The notes: a model not told the origin generated them from the sequence alone. DNA of 64,000 nt from Chlamydoabsidia padenii (GCA_025330725.1 JAIWND010000005.1:868001-932000), one strand, 5' to 3'. Positions 35,087-47,688 are shown, numbered from the stretch's first letter. A program made the numbers and translations.

Positions 35087-35125
<39 letters not shown>

Positions 35126-35665
35126 TAGCCATAAGAGTAGACCTCCCTGTTGGTGTCTAGTAAAGGATTAGCCATGTTGAAGAAGTCTGTGTTGGCTGTT
35201 GATTGTTGAGGAGCATTATTATCGGGGTTGGTGTCAATATATAACTGATTGCTGTGATTCAGAGGCGGTACCATTTCCATATTAGTGTCTGTGGTAGTCG
35301 CTGATCCAACCAAATTTGAGGTATTAGAATTCAAGTAACCATTGTCGTATGTATTAATACCATTGGTGGTGGTATTATTATTGTTGGTGCTGTTGCCGAT
35401 AGGCTTGTCGTTGAATGTGTTTGCTAGTTGTACAACTTGGTCACCTGCTTGATCAGAGGTATATTGGTGAAGAACGTATTCCTCTATCATTTGGTGGTTA
35501 TAGGCGGAAGGGTAAGATGTGTTGGTTATGCTATTTTGTTGAGCCTGAGGTTGATTTGAATACTGATGCTGTTGTAAGTGCTGTTGATGATGCTGTTGAT
35601 GCTGTTGATGCTGTTGATGTTGTTGATGCTGATTTTGGTGTTGCTGAGGTTGATTTAAATACTGA

Positions 35666-35698
<33 letters not shown>

Positions 35699-36366
35699 GT
35701 AAGTAGATTTGAATACTGCTGCTGTACTTGAAGATCATTTTGTTGTGGATACTGAGTTTGTTGGGACTGTCGTGATTTCTGATTGTCCTGTTGATGTATA
35801 TGCTGATCCTGTCGTTGCTGTGGCTGCATCTTTTCCTTTTTCTTTCCCTGTGATGAATATATTGGTTGTTGTTGTTGCTGTGTTCGTGAGGGTTGACATT
35901 GGCGTGCTTGCATCAACTGTTGCTGGCGAAGTGTCCTCCTGTATTCAAGTTCTGAATCACGGGTTGCTGTCCATCGATTATTACTGGTGCTGGTCTTGTT
36001 GTTATAAGGTTTAGTGCTTTGTTGTTCAGAATAGGGTAATTTTCCATCCATGGTCGTTGTAGGTTGGACCTGATCTTTTTTCCGCGCCGTTCGTTTCATA
36101 GCAGATAAAGGCCCCTTTTCTTTATCTAGTTGTACAGAGGTTGAAGAAGGTAGTCTTCGGAATGCAGCTGCTTTAGTATTGTCGTTGAGTACATTGTGCA
36201 AGAACCATAAGCGCCATGATAAGTTTTCCAAACGAGAGCCATTTTCAAGAGAGTCTTTCACTTTCGTACAAACACGCCAGGTCTTGGAGAGTTCGTCTTC
36301 AGTCGCCATGTGAGAGAATGGAGAGAAAGACTTGTTGCCCTTTATTTTCAAAATAATAGGAGCCAT
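33705..36366 (-). CDS. AreA/NIT2-like GATA transcription factor with two zinc fingers (838 aa)
   Basis: This is probably the activator of nitrogen-catabolite genes that binds GATA sites. Exons: 34343-36366, 34104-34283, 33705-34017 (839 codons with stop). Near residues 29-60 an N-terminal block [12 protein letters not shown]...[10 protein letters not shown] matches the DUF1752 region found in AreA-type proteins. Long poly-Gln, Asn/His-rich and poly-Ala tracts fill the middle. Two GATA fingers follow, each CX2CX17CX2C (about 650-674 and 708-732). The second is followed by [15 protein letters not shown], the AreA/NIT2 basic tail. AreA itself has a single finger. Two fingers recall the iron regulators (SreA/Fep1), but their Cys-rich linker is missing here, so I favour nitrogen control. 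Confidence 0.88.
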
Positions 36367-36907
36367 TTCGCCGTAAGTTCTATGTAGGATGTATAATGGT
36401 TAGTATGTCCCCCCTGAGTTTATTTTTTCACTTTCTGCAATCCTTTTATTTTGCCGAAAAGGATAAATCCTTTGATTGTCTAGTTGTTTCTTTTTTTCTT
36501 CTTCTTCTAGTTCCTTTACCTTTTCTTTTATGGTGTTATAATTGTGTTGAGATAAAAAGTATAGATGCCAGATTGAAGGACTATAAAATTGTACCTATAA
36601 TCCAGTTGAAAAAAAAAAAAAAAAAAAAAAAAAAAAGAAGAAAGGGAAAGGGAAAAAGTTAGAAATGAGTATTTTTAACAGCAGGCAGCGGAACTTCAAA
36701 TTAATGTAACACATGCTTATATTTTTGGTTAAAGGTTTTCCATGTTGGAGACAGGGCACTATCATAAACATATTTTTGCATTTGCATACCATTTGGTTAA
36801 ATCCATTTATTTAAAAAAGAAGACAACATGACCAATTAAACAAATAACCCCGTTTTTTCCATATATGCAATATTATCTACATTAATACTATGGCTAAGAG
36901 TCAGGAA
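36367..36907. other. intergenic
   Basis: This is the promoter of the GATA gene and the convergent 3' flank of the next gene upstream. It contains an A-run (36609-36636) and no supportable frame. Confidence 0.4.
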
Positions 36908-37765
36908 TCAAGATACAAACACCTTTTTGAGATCATTCAAAGAGAAGACATCACCAGTTCTTGGACAAACGATCACCCCATTTGATTGACGAGCCATTTC
37001 ATTAAGCGCCTATACATATATAAAAGTTCATTAATATCGTCCTTTTCCCCTTCTTCTTTGTAGTTCTTACCTCGAAACTGTATACTTTCCCATTAGGTAA
37101 TAACATGGGTGGGTTATCTTCATTCATGATCCTGCCACTAATCCGACAAACTACTGTAGAGTTCACATGATGACTGAGTGGTAGTTTCTCCGCCAGTTGA
37201 CCAAAGGTATTTCCATCGCATACAGGGCAATTCATGTTCCGATTTTCATGTTGATAGCATTGAGTGGTTTTCAAAGCAGATAGACCAGCCTGTAGAGTGA
37301 TGGACAGTAAAGGATGTGAAGTGAGTGAGCTGAGTGCATAGTTGTCGGCCCGGAATTGAGTCACCAGTTCTTGCCACCTGCGAGGATCATATAAGCTTTT
37401 GTAGGGTTCACATTTGGTATCTTTTTTATAAGCAAGGAGTCCCATCGCATTCATTATACGGCTTGATTCAGTTTCTTGCCATGGTACCAGGTACTTTTTT
37501 GCATAAGCCGCCGCTTCTAGATTACACCCAGATCGCACCAGTTCAATATGCTCTTGAAGTCGCAGATTGAATTCCAAGGTACTCTATTAAAGGAAGATGG
37601 ATCATATTAGTTGGTATAGAAGATCAATCTATCTTACCTTCAATTTCTTCAGACTGGACTTGTTTTCTGTACACCATTGTAAGCATTCTTTACAGCTATG
37701 CCTTTGGAGAGCTTCTTCCACCTTTTCCGATTGAGCAAACAATTGAATATCCACCATGTCCTATT

Positions 37766-37806
<41 letters not shown>

Positions 37807-38505
37807 AGTAAGATGCATAAAGTAAGTTATATATATATGATATGATACAAGATCTTTTAACAGTAGTAGTTTTTACCTCGATCCCATTTTCTTCGGCCAT
37901 TTTTTTAGCTGTTTCAGTCAATCCTTCGCGGAGTAAATAATCCACGATCACCCTATTCAAGCGCAATTGGGTCCAACGTTGGAATTCTGGTGACTTTGGT
38001 GAAGTAATATCTGCGATTGTACCAAGGTTATCCAGGCGAGCCCGTATCCGTTTTATATGTTGGGCTTCCTCCTGTTGGCTATGTTGTATCTAGTAATAGA
38101 GATGTTAGTTAGTTAGTTAGTTAGCAAGTAGTTGGTCAAGAGATAGAGGGATTCTTACCCGGCGATTCAACTTGTCCACTTTTTTCAACAGTTCATCAAT
38201 CAAAGTATTTGCTTTATCCAAAGAGAGTTCGTTTCGTTCCGAGGCATTAACGCATTTTTCAATCTTGTCATTCAAGTCAGCTAGTTCTTTGTCGAGGTAC
38301 TTGGTGGAGTGTCGGAAGGATTTCTTTAGTTGTTCGTAAGGAACCTAAAAATAACGTGTGAAGATAAAATAAGACAGGCAACATGATTCCCAATATATTA
38401 TTCCTGCTTGTTTCCAATGCATCAAAACATCAAAAAAGACTCTTTAATTACCTTGATAAACGGTTGTTCGAGTTCAATTACTTGTTCTGTTTTGATAGAG
38501 TTCAT
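36908..38505 (-). CDS. Gid9/Fyv10/MAEA subunit of the GID (CTLH) E3 ubiquitin ligase (396 aa)
   Basis: This is a RING-type subunit that pairs with Gid2/RMND5 in the GID complex; in yeast it degrades gluconeogenic enzymes on return to glucose. Exons: 38452-38505, 38159-38344, 37877-38089, 37638-37760, 37071-37583, 36908-37009 (397 codons with stop, close to the size of animal MAEA). An N-terminal coiled coil (about 20-100) is followed by LisH (around VIVDYLLREGLTETAKKMAEE), CTLH, CRA and the C-terminal Gid-type RING. The RING has CPVC, VVCRISG and VIVCPRTG spacing. It is divergent from the CHY-finger gene at 38689. Confidence 0.93.
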
Positions 38506-38688
38506 GAGGGTGGGTAAGGATATAATAAAAAAAAAAAGAAAGAGGAAGAAGAAAGAGAAGACGCCCAAAAGAATCAGAAACGGCGTTTGAAAATCAGTGG
38601 GATTTAAAAATTACAGGGTCAAAAGAGAGGAAAAAAAAAACCGCAGTTTGGACCATTTTTTTTTTTCTCTTTTAACTATTCTTCACTA
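38506..38688. promoter_or_regulatory. bidirectional promoter Gid9/CHY gene
   Basis: The divergent starts are 183 bases apart. The interval contains GTGGGATTTAAAAA (38598-38611), a copy of the recurrent element, flanked by purine-rich and T-rich tracts. Confidence 0.45.
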
Positions 38689-41447
38689 ATGTCAGAAAGA
38701 CCAGTACAACAAAAGGTAAATATGAACATCCTGATATATTTTGTAACCAGGCTCTAATCTTTTGTTATTATTGTTTTCATTATATTTTGTAATATAGCCC
38801 GGGGAGCTTGGCTCTAGACAAACTCAACTCACCCAATTACAAAAACGGTATTCAGCAACATATAAAAAAGTCAGGCAAGTGCATCACTTAAAATGCTTTA
38901 ACATGATAGCCCTCTAACCTTGTATTCTTACTAATATAGTGAAGATGACTTTGGAACTACCTTAAGACTGGCCATGAAGCCTACCGATCCTGACTTTCCT
39001 TTTGACCTTGACACCCTTCAACTACAAATGGTAGTGCCTCTAGACTATCCCAATCAACCTGCTACCATCACTGTAATGAACTCTGATATTCCAAAAGGAT
39101 TCGCCATGTAGGTAAAAAAAAAAAGGGGGGGGCGGATTTAGTACAGAACAGGATTACTAACCCATATATTTGATTCACCGTCTTGATAGAAACTTGGAAA
39201 GGGGATATGATGCATACACAACTACAACAAAAACCACTCTGGTGCGACAATTAACGTGGCTGGATCGCAACATGGAACAACTTTTACAGCAACAACCATC
39301 GGCGACAGTGCGGTTTGTATCTCATCCAAGGCGTAATAAAGATATGGTTGCACCGGCATTACCGGATCATATTATCAAATCAACTGCGGCAGCTTCAACT
39401 TTGACATCTACTACGGTCTCCGATCCAACCTCCACTACGTCGGCATCAGCACCAACAATATCATCATCATCATCATCATTTTCGTCAAAGGGTTTGTCAT
39501 TCTCTGAACCAGCAACGACTGATACGACACCTGTCATCAAGAACACATCCACACCTGCCATCAAATATAGTGATGCTGAACTTGCTGCTGCATTTGGACG
39601 ACGCTCAAAGGAAATGGATCAACTCAAAACAAGACTAGGAAACTCCTTCAAGGCATCAAAGTAAGCTGGGAATTGACTGAAATATAATAGAAGCTCTGTT
39701 TTTTTAAAAACTCTCTTTATCATATTTTACATAGATCGGATCGTACTGTACTTTATATATCCATTGAATTGACGGATCCTGATTTTACTCGTGGCTCTTT
39801 GTTTGATAATGGTGTGGCACGACTCCGTTATCATGTTCCCCTACAATATCCTCTACTTCCATGTCGTATTGATATTGAAAATAAAGGTGTGGGAAAACAA
39901 TCCTCAAGGTAAAAAAAAAAAAAGAAAAAAAAAAAAAGAGGCAACAATGACCTTTTTTTTTTTTTAATTTTTATATGAAACTAATCCACTCTGTTTATAT
40001 ATATTGTAGCATGATCGTACAGCAATTCGATTACCATGTCAAGATAAACTCTGATTATACCCTCTTTGAACATCTCAATTGGCTCAACCGACATATGGAA
40101 AGCATCTTGAACAGTCCAGCTGCACCTACAAGCATCGATAATGTCACACCTCTTCTACGTCCTATCCGATCCCAAGCACCTCGACCTACACCAACACCAA
40201 CAGAAGATACAGAATCTTCATTAAAAGCCAATCTTCCTAAAAAGTCGATCTTTGTAGATGATCAAGTAAAAAGCAAAGTGGTAGTGGTGAATGATCCTAG
40301 CATTGTCAGGCCTCCTGGAGCAACAACAGCACAAGAAGAAAAGCGCCCTTTCACTACCAGCAGCGACGAAGAGGACGAAGACTCGTTATTGGAACAAGAC
40401 AATCATGCATCAGCAGAACCTTCCTCTTCATCAACCCTAGACGTATCAACCACCCAACCGTTACGTCGAGGTACCGAAATCCGACTGCTCCAGCCTCAAC
40501 TAGACAATGTATCCTTGTTTCGGTGTGTGTCTCTCCATGTGCTTGTCAAATGTAGTCGGTGCAAGAATACGGTGGATTTGGAAAACATCTTGCCTGAAAG
40601 CTCTTTGGAAACTCCTGGCGATCCTACCAAGAAGGATACGAACAACAAGAACAACAAGAGGGAGCGATGGACATCCTGCCCAACATGTCACTCGGTTATT
40701 GGTGTTAAATTCCTGTCTGAACTGATCCACGACAATGCCTCCTCACTGGGTCTCCTCCAATTGGCTGGGTGTACTGCCTTTGATCTACTGGGCTCTTCAT
40801 TTATGGGTACCTGCAGCAACTGTATGGAAGATATGACTACTAGTATTCGACTGGCACCCAATGAACGACCGATTACTCATACCTGTTTCCATTGTCATAC
40901 CAAACTCACATTGGCCTTGCTTGATTATCGGTTTGTCCAGATCGGGGGAACGGAACGATTGGTGGCGGACCAAGCTCAGGTGATGAAGCTCAAGACCAAG
41001 CGTAAATCCAAAAAGGAAGCAGCATTAAACGGTGGTCAACCTTTACCCAACGAAGGCACGTGCTCCCATTATTCGAAATCCAAACGTTGGTTCCGATTCG
41101 CGTGCTGTGGCAAACTCTACCCTTGTGATATCTGTCACGACAAGGAGGAAGATCATCCCTATGAAATGGCGAATCGGCATGTATGTGGTCTGTGCTCCAA
41201 GGAACAAAGCGCGGTGGGCAACAAACCTTGTATGGCATGTGGGCACGAATTCGAAAAGGCGACGGGCAAAGGCGCTTTCTGGGAAGGCGGTCAGGGTGTA
41301 CGAAATCGCACGTTAATGAATCGGAACGATAGTCATAAACACAAGGGCGCTAGCAAGACTGGAAGCAAGAAACAAGAAAGGGTTGGCTTGGCGGCGAAAC
41401 AGAAACGTGAAAAGGATCAACAACGACAACAACACCATGATGATTAA
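38689..41447 (+). CDS. CHY-type zinc-finger protein (784 aa)
   Basis: Exons: 38689-38715, 38798-38874, 38940-39107, 39190-39660, 39735-39908, 40010-41447 (785 codons with stop). The intron 38875-38939 uses a GC donor (AG|GCAAGT). Two related N-terminal modules with FDLDTLQLQMVVPLDYPNQP-like and VARLRYHVPLQYPLLP-like strings resemble RWD/UBC-like folds, each followed by a TWLDRNM or NWLNRHM helix. A Ser/Thr-rich linker separates them. Then come two CX2C zinc ribbons (CSRCKN...CPTCH and CSNCMED...CFHCHTK) and a CHY finger near 653-705 (CSHYSKSKRWFRFACCGKLYPC, DICH, HVCGLC). A basic Lys-rich end suggests nucleic-acid or nuclear association. CHY fingers occur in ubiquitin ligases and in Hot13-type proteins; no RING is visible here, so the function is unknown. 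Confidence 0.85.
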
Positions 41448-41746
41448 TTATAGCCTAGTTTAATAGCTCCTCCTCTCCGCCCCCCTTTTTTTAATAATTG
41501 GTTATGATAATAATAAAAAAAAGGTACGGTTTATGTTTTGATTTCCGACCTGGCTTCTGGGTTTGAAAAATGTTACACATACATTCTCCACACAATTTTT
41601 TTCTTCTCTCTTCCCTCTCTTTTTTACTTTTACCCTGCCTTCTTCTTCTTTTTCTTCTTTAATCCCTTCCTTCCTTTCTTCTCTCACTCTTCCTTCTTCA
41701 CCTGTTTTATTATTCTATCTAGTAAATACATTTGTGTTCATACAAG

Positions 41747-42139
41747 ATGATGAATGAACCTACCCATCTTCCTTATTCTTCCTACTTGCCCGAATTACGT
41801 GGTGTGCACCCATTATCTTCTTCGCCTGCAACTACTTCCTTATTCAACCCAGTCTCATACTTAAACTCACCTCCTACTAATAATGGCGTTGGTTTATTCT
41901 TTGAAGAAGTCACAACTATCTTTGTCGTTGGCTTCCCTGAAGATATGCAAGAACGGGAATTCCAAAACATGTTTATGTTTTCTCCTGGATTTATTGGTGC
42001 CTCTCTTAAATGGAACTACAAGGATCAAGATGATGACTCAGCTACGGCTGGTACAAGTACTACAACAATACCTGAAGGAGCCCTTCTGACAACAACTCCT
42101 TCTACTAATGGCAAGAAACAAATGGTAAGTAATGAGATA

Positions 42140-42201
<62 letters not shown>

Positions 42202-43477
42202 CTGACCATATATCACTTGCTTTTTATAGATTGGATTTGCAAAATTCCGCTCTCGTTTGGAAGCTTTGGAGGCGGTGGATGTGATCAGTGGCAAGAAAAT
42301 CGATCAAGACAAAGATATCACTCTTAAAGCGGAAATGGCCAAGAAAAACTTGCACATCAAGCGTGGATCTATTGCACCGAACAGCACTACTGGTACACCT
42401 ATGGATACAACTACTTCAGCATCCTCGACCTCATCCTCCTCATCCTCGTCGTCCTCTTCTTTAACCACCACCAATAATGACAATGATGGGAACGGTCGAA
42501 GCAGCACTAAAACGGGTGATATCAACATTCCAAGCACCAGTAACAACAGTACTAGCACCAGCACCAACAACAAGAACAAGAACAAGAATCTGATGTTTGG
42601 ATATCATGATTCATTCACATTTTCACCTCTTCCCAGTGATCTGTTATCTCCTATGGTGGATTACAAATCGGACCCATTTGACTCGACTATTGATCGTCAT
42701 CCACGTACTGGCACACCTACCACTCCTGTATTCAACGACAATCTGTTTGGATTTAGATCATACTCTATTGATGGTCGTAACCCCAGTCATGCTTTTGGTG
42801 GAGATGGACCTGATATCAACCCTTTAGGTATCGCACCAAGATCAAGCATTTCTTCCACCACCTCATTCACCAAACGAATGTCTATCAAACCACAAAACAT
42901 ATCGGTACCTGAAGAAACCTCATCGGTGGATCCATTCTACTATCTATCGAAATCATCTCCTGCACCAGTCGATCGTCTTGATTCCTACTTTTCCGGCAAC
43001 TCATTTGGCTCTTCTTTGATGATGAATAATGGTGGGAACTTTGGGATAAACAATGGAGGTCAATTGCGTACGGAATATACTTCAGGCTATCCACAACAAC
43101 AACAACGATCTAATAGTTTGATGGTGCGACCCACTGATACCAATTTGGCTGATCAAAATCCACCATGCAATACACTTTATGTTGGCAATTTACCCTCAAA
43201 CACCATCGAAGATGAATTACGCCAACTTTTCTCGAAATGTACTGGCTATAAACGTATGTACTTTCGCACTAAACCTCAAGGTCCTATGTGTTTTGTGGAA
43301 TTCGACGATGTGATGTATGCTACTCAGACAATGACTGATTTGCAAGGCCAATCATTGTCCAACTCGGTTAAAGGCGGTATTCGGTTATCCTTCAGCAAGA
43401 ATCCTTTGTTTATCAAACCTAACAAGGATCAACAACGCTCGGCCTCTCGTCCCTTTTTATTCGATCCTCAATTTTAG
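41747..43477 (+). CDS. Whi3/Scw1-like RRM RNA-binding protein (541 aa)
   Basis: This is probably a cytoplasmic mRNA-binding regulator of the cell cycle or cell wall, as for Whi3 and Scw1. Exons: 41747-42124 and 42230-43477 (542 codons with stop). RRM1 (about 55-160) contains [19 protein letters not shown] and is split by the intron before IGFAKFRS. A long Ser/Asn-rich middle follows. RRM2 (about 435-515) has RNP2 LYVGNLP and the RNP1 variant CFVEFDDV. This two-RRM layout with the second near the C-terminus is typical of the family. The single intron carries a (CA)n microsatellite. The promoter holds a CTGGGTTTGAAAA variant of the recurrent element near 41557. Confidence 0.85.
42142..42199 (+). 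repeat. (CA)n microsatellite in intron
   Basis: About 29 CA units lie inside the only intron of the Whi3-like gene, between the donor at 42125 and the acceptor at 42229. Confidence 0.9.
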
Positions 43478-45004
43478 ATCTTCCTCTTCCTCCCCTTCAT
43501 CATTCTAGTATACATTTAGTGTAGTATCCCCCTCTTTTTATCTAACTATCTAACTATCTATTTCATTTTATTGCATGTCTTTATCATTATCTTTATATAC
43601 TCAAAATAAATAAACATCTGTCTTACATGACTTTACATCTTATGAATGCAAACTCTAAATCGTCTTTATGCAGAGTCATAACGGCAAAGCAATATAGGTT
43701 GATTTATTCACCGCAGACTCCATGAAAAAGAGGATGGTATTGGGGATTGCACATTGGATGGGATCTTACCATATAGAGGCGGACGAGGAAAATCTTCATT
43801 CCGCGGGGTAAAACATGTAAGGTGGACCCTGGGAAAAAAATGTAGTACAGTATGTACGACAAAAAAGCTCTCATGCATCAATGGGGGGGGGCTTTTGTAT
43901 TGGATAGCTGAGAGTTTTGTCTATTGTTTGAATGGCAACAATAGAAGGAAGGAACAAAGAAAAACATTCAGCATCACTTTTGAAGTAAAAAGGTACAGAG
44001 GTCGTTTGCATGAATTTTGGACATGAAATTAGTTAATAATCGGACCACTTTGTATATGATAAGTTGTGTTTGTTTTTATCTTTTACAATAGACAAGATTC
44101 TCAGCTATCCAATACAAAAAAGACCGAACAAAAAGACCCATTGATGCATGAAGTATGATGGTGTAAGTGGAGAGAGCTTTTTTGTCGTACATACCGTACG
44201 GCATTTTTTTTTTTTTGTAGTAGTAATAGTAGTAGCTGGAGCACTGCTGCTTTTTTATTCTTCAGTCTGTTCTTTAGTCTAATGCTTTGTCTTCTTTTAT
44301 GTCATGCGATTTTCAATAAGGTTGGGCGGGATTCGAAATAAATAGTATCAACAATACTGTTCCATATCCCGAAATTCATGCAAACGACCTCGATACCTTT
44401 TTATCATCCCAAATCGACTTTTGTCTATATAGATGGATAAAGTAAGTATGAGTGGCTACAGATCAATACCGCAATGTTGAAATTTATACAGATCCGATAC
44501 TGGTGCCACAAAGGCGTACACATAAACAATGGTGACACCGATCGATACATTGCAATACAGGTAAATGCAGGCGGTAAAGATAGTAGCAATACATATAGAA
44601 AGTAGAAACACATATAGCACACATATCAATTAATAAAAGACAGCCAGATAACATAAAGGCATTTATATATAAAACAATACATATAGATGAATAGAAGACA
44701 TTTAGATAAAATCAAGACATGCAGGTAGAGCGAAGACATGTAGATGCATCAAAGTTATTGCACATATTTATTAAAAAAATCAAATTCATATTTGGAAATG
44801 AGAAGTCCAGCAAAAAACCGTATAATGTAATTGGGTAATTAGTTGTACGCCAGAAGTTCATTATTCCTGTCAAGTTATAAGACAGTAAAGGGTAGTGAAT
44901 AAGATAAGTGGTTTTATTTAATAAGATTATATAAACATTTATAATATATGGTCTACGGGGGAATAAGGGATAATAACCAACATAATATGACAATATAATA
45001 AACG
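43478..45004. other. gene-poor intergenic region with repeats
   Basis: The region holds the interleaved inverted repeats (43842-44402) and AT-rich sequence with short degenerate repeats such as AGACATGTAGAT/AGACATTTAGAT (about 44690-44750). Two copies of the recurrent element occur, CGGGATTCGAAAT (44327-44339) and a TCCCGAAATTC variant near 44370. No credible coding frame is seen. Confidence 0.45.
43842..44402. repeat. interleaved inverted repeats
   Basis: Segment A (about 43842-43930) reappears inverted at about 44088-44212, for example GTACGACAAAAAAGCTCT and GTATTGGATAGCTGAGA. Segment B (about 43986-44028) reappears inverted at 44365-44403 (GAGGTCGTTTGCATGAATTT). The order on plus is A, B, A inverted, B inverted. 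Confidence 0.8.
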
Positions 45005-45421
45005 CTACTGTAATAATATAAAAGAAGCCAGTTCATCAATTGCCATTTTTCCTTGCTTAATTAACTTGAGTTCGTCAACAGCCGCCATAACAGGATTTGA
45101 GTCTTCATTATATTAATGTAAGGGTTTGCTTTTCAGTGCCCCCAGTCCTTCTTGATAGTACGTTGTAGCCGAGTATACCCATTAAAAGCTTACCCTTCCA
45201 ACTCACCTTGTAGTTCTTCCACCATTTCCACAGGAGTGTAGCCAAAGAATTCCGCCAGAGAATCGTACCTTGCCATCCATTGTTGCGCTTCCGTTGCAAA
45301 AGTTGGAAATCTAGTACGTCGTCGTCGTTCCAAGTAGGCGTTGGACATAATCTTGTCATTCACGTCGTTCCTTGCCGCATTCCATAAAACCAGTATGCAA
45401 AAACCAACAAGAACACAAAGC
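45005..45421 (-). CDS. 3' exons of a hypothetical membrane protein gene
   Basis: Two exons on the minus strand, 45207-45421 and 45005-45102, join in phase (CAAG|GTGAGT donor, GAAG acceptor) and end in a stop at 45005. The encoded C-terminus has one transmembrane segment (LCVLVGFCILVLW). A charged cytoplasmic-type tail of about 85 residues follows, with ERRRTRFPTFATEAQQ and ELKLIKQGKMAIDEL. The upstream exon phase needed (two bases) is met by the neighbouring segment 45486-45570, but that segment carries an in-frame TGA. The 5' part may therefore be decayed or lie elsewhere in the tandem array. Family not recognised. Confidence 0.5.
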
Positions 45422-45479
45422 CTACAACCAGATGAAATGTGATTAATAACCTTGTCTTTTCATGTTTTTTTTTTTCTTT

Positions 45480-47440
45480 ACTTACTTTGTACCAGAAACA
45501 AAGAGAAATCACGAAACATCAGAGACAACAATCAAGGAAGAAAGCCCAGCCATAATACATAAAGACAAGCCTGCAATAAGAGCAAGAAGAGTGATTAGTA
45601 ACATTGTCTTTTCATGTTTTTTTTTTTTTTCTTTACTTACCATAAAGTACCCGTAAACATTGTTCATCATGATCCATCCCCATGAACCAAATGGAGCGCC
45701 GTAACTGGTGGCTAGTGCAACATGCCCGAGAATAGGTAGATCCACAATAATGCTTCAGCATACCAGACATCCCGCTTTACCAGCACAACCCATTCGCTAG
45801 CAGATCCAGGTTTGGAACAAGACACGATGTCGCCTACGTCCTGCCACGGCAAAAAGGCTAGGCCTAATCGCTATTCTACACAAAGGTAGCCGCCTCGCAA
45901 AATCTGCCAACTTATCCATTTGATTACTAACAGGAGACTTCACATATCAGGGACAAAGAGAGATCATACACCACAAGTGACAACAAATATGGAAGGCAAG
46001 TAACAATACATGGAGACAAACCTACAATAAGAGCAAGAAGGGTTATTAGTAAGCTTGTCTTTTTATGTTTTTTTTTTCTTTACTTACAATAAAGTACCCG
46101 TAAACATTACACATCATGATCCATCCCCATGAATCAAATGGAGCGCCGTAACTGGTGGCGAATGCAACAAGCCCGAGACTAAGTAGATCCACATAAATGC
46201 TTCAACATACCAGACATCCCGCTTTACCAGCACAACCCATTCGCCAGCAGATCCAGGTGTGGAACAAGACACGATGTCGCCTACGTCCTGCCACGGCAAA
46301 AAGGCTAGGCCTAATCGCTATTCTACACAAAGGTAGCCGCCTCGCAAAATCTGCCAACTTATCCATTTGATTACTAACAGGAGATATCACATATTAGGGA
46401 CAGAGAGAGAGATCATACACCACAAGTGACAACAAACATGGAAGGCAAATAACAATACAGGAAGACAAGCCTACAATAAGAGCAAGAAGAGTGATTAGTA
46501 ACATTGTCTTTTGATGGTTTTTCTTCTTCGTTACTTACTTTGTATCAGAAACAAAGAGAGATCATGAAACACCAGAGACAACAATCAAGGAAGAGAGCCC
46601 AATCATAACGCATGAAGACAAGCCTGCAATAAGAGCAAAAAAGATGATGAGTAACATTGTCTTTTCATGTTTTTTTTTTTCTTTGCTTACAATAAAGTAC
46701 CCGTAAACATTGTTCATCATGATCCATCCCCATGAACCAAATGGAGCGCCGTAACTGGTGGCTAGTGCAACATGCCCGAGAATAGGTAGATCCACATTAA
46801 TGCTTCAGCATACCAGACATCCCGCTTTACCAGCACAACCCATTCGCCAGCAGATCCAGGTGTGGAACAAGACACGATGTCGCCTACGTCCTGCCACGGC
46901 AAAAAGGCTAGGCCTAATCGCTATTCTACACAAAGGTAGCCGCCTCGCAAAATCTGCCAACTTATCCATTTGATTACTAACAGGAGACGTCACACATCAG
47001 GGACAAAGAGAGGTCATACACCACAAGAGACAACAAACACGGAAGGCAGGTAACAATACAAGAAGACAAACCTACAATAAGGGCAAGAAGTATGATTAGT
47101 AACATTGTCATTTCTTGTTTTTTTTTCTTCTTTGCTTACCATAAAGTACCCATAAACATTACACATCATGATCCATCTCCAAGAATCAAATGGAGCGCCG
47201 TAACTGGTGGCTAGTGCAACATGCCCGAGAATAGGTAGATCCACAATAATGCTTCAGCATACCAGACATCCCGCTTTACCAGCACAACCCATTCGCTAGC
47301 AGATCCAGGTTTGGAACAGGACACGATGTCGCCTACGTCCTGCCACGGCAAAAAGGCTAGGCCTAATCGCTATTCTACACAAAGGTAGCCGCCTCGCAAA
47401 ATCTGCCAACTTATCCATTTGATTACTAACAGGAGACTTC
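45480..47440 (-). repeat. tandem array of four decaying gene-like units
   Basis: A core of about 300 bases, starting ATAAAGTACCC and ending TAACAGGAGA, occurs at 45641-45937, 46088-46385, 46692-46987 and 47140-47436. The copies are roughly 448, 602 and 449 bases apart and are highly similar. Each keeps minus-strand splice signals: a TACTTTAT(G/T)|GTAAG donor, a T-rich intron and a TTATTGCAG or TTATTGTAG-type acceptor. Following exons are of two variants (CTTGTCTT... near 45570 and 46625; TTTGTCT... near 46026 and 47071). One hydrophobic frame (GHVALATSYGAPF...WIMM) stays open in all copies. Shared stops at equivalent places argue that the ancestor was already non-functional or has splicing I cannot resolve. 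Confidence 0.8.
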
Positions 47441-47455
47441 ACATATCAGAGGCAA

Positions 47456-47688
47456 AGAGGGAGCATAAACCTAGTGTAAATAATTGACAATTCAGTTAGA
47501 GTATAAAACAGTAACAACTTTGGCAGAGTATCATTCAAGATGCATTAACTTACCTTTATGACCAGAATCACAATAAGAGGGAGGAAGCCTTGAGATTGCA
47601 TCCACCAGAAAACAGATTTTTCATATAGACAGCCATTAGGTGATTCATTGATTACTTTTGTGTGTGAATTAATCCATCTTGTAATCAT
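47456..47688 (-). CDS. possible small membrane protein at head of the array (about 59 aa)
   Basis: This is a 45-codon exon (47554-47688) with one hydrophobic C-terminal segment (LPLIVILVI) and a good GTAAGT donor. An exon from 47470 to a nearby stop follows, through a TTTACACTAG acceptor. The second exon is a shortened relative of the exon found in the array units. A CT-rich leader and a CGGGATTATAA element (47866-47876) lie upstream. It may be the intact 5' end of the gene whose exons were duplicated. I am unsure that it is expressed as drawn. Confidence 0.38.
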
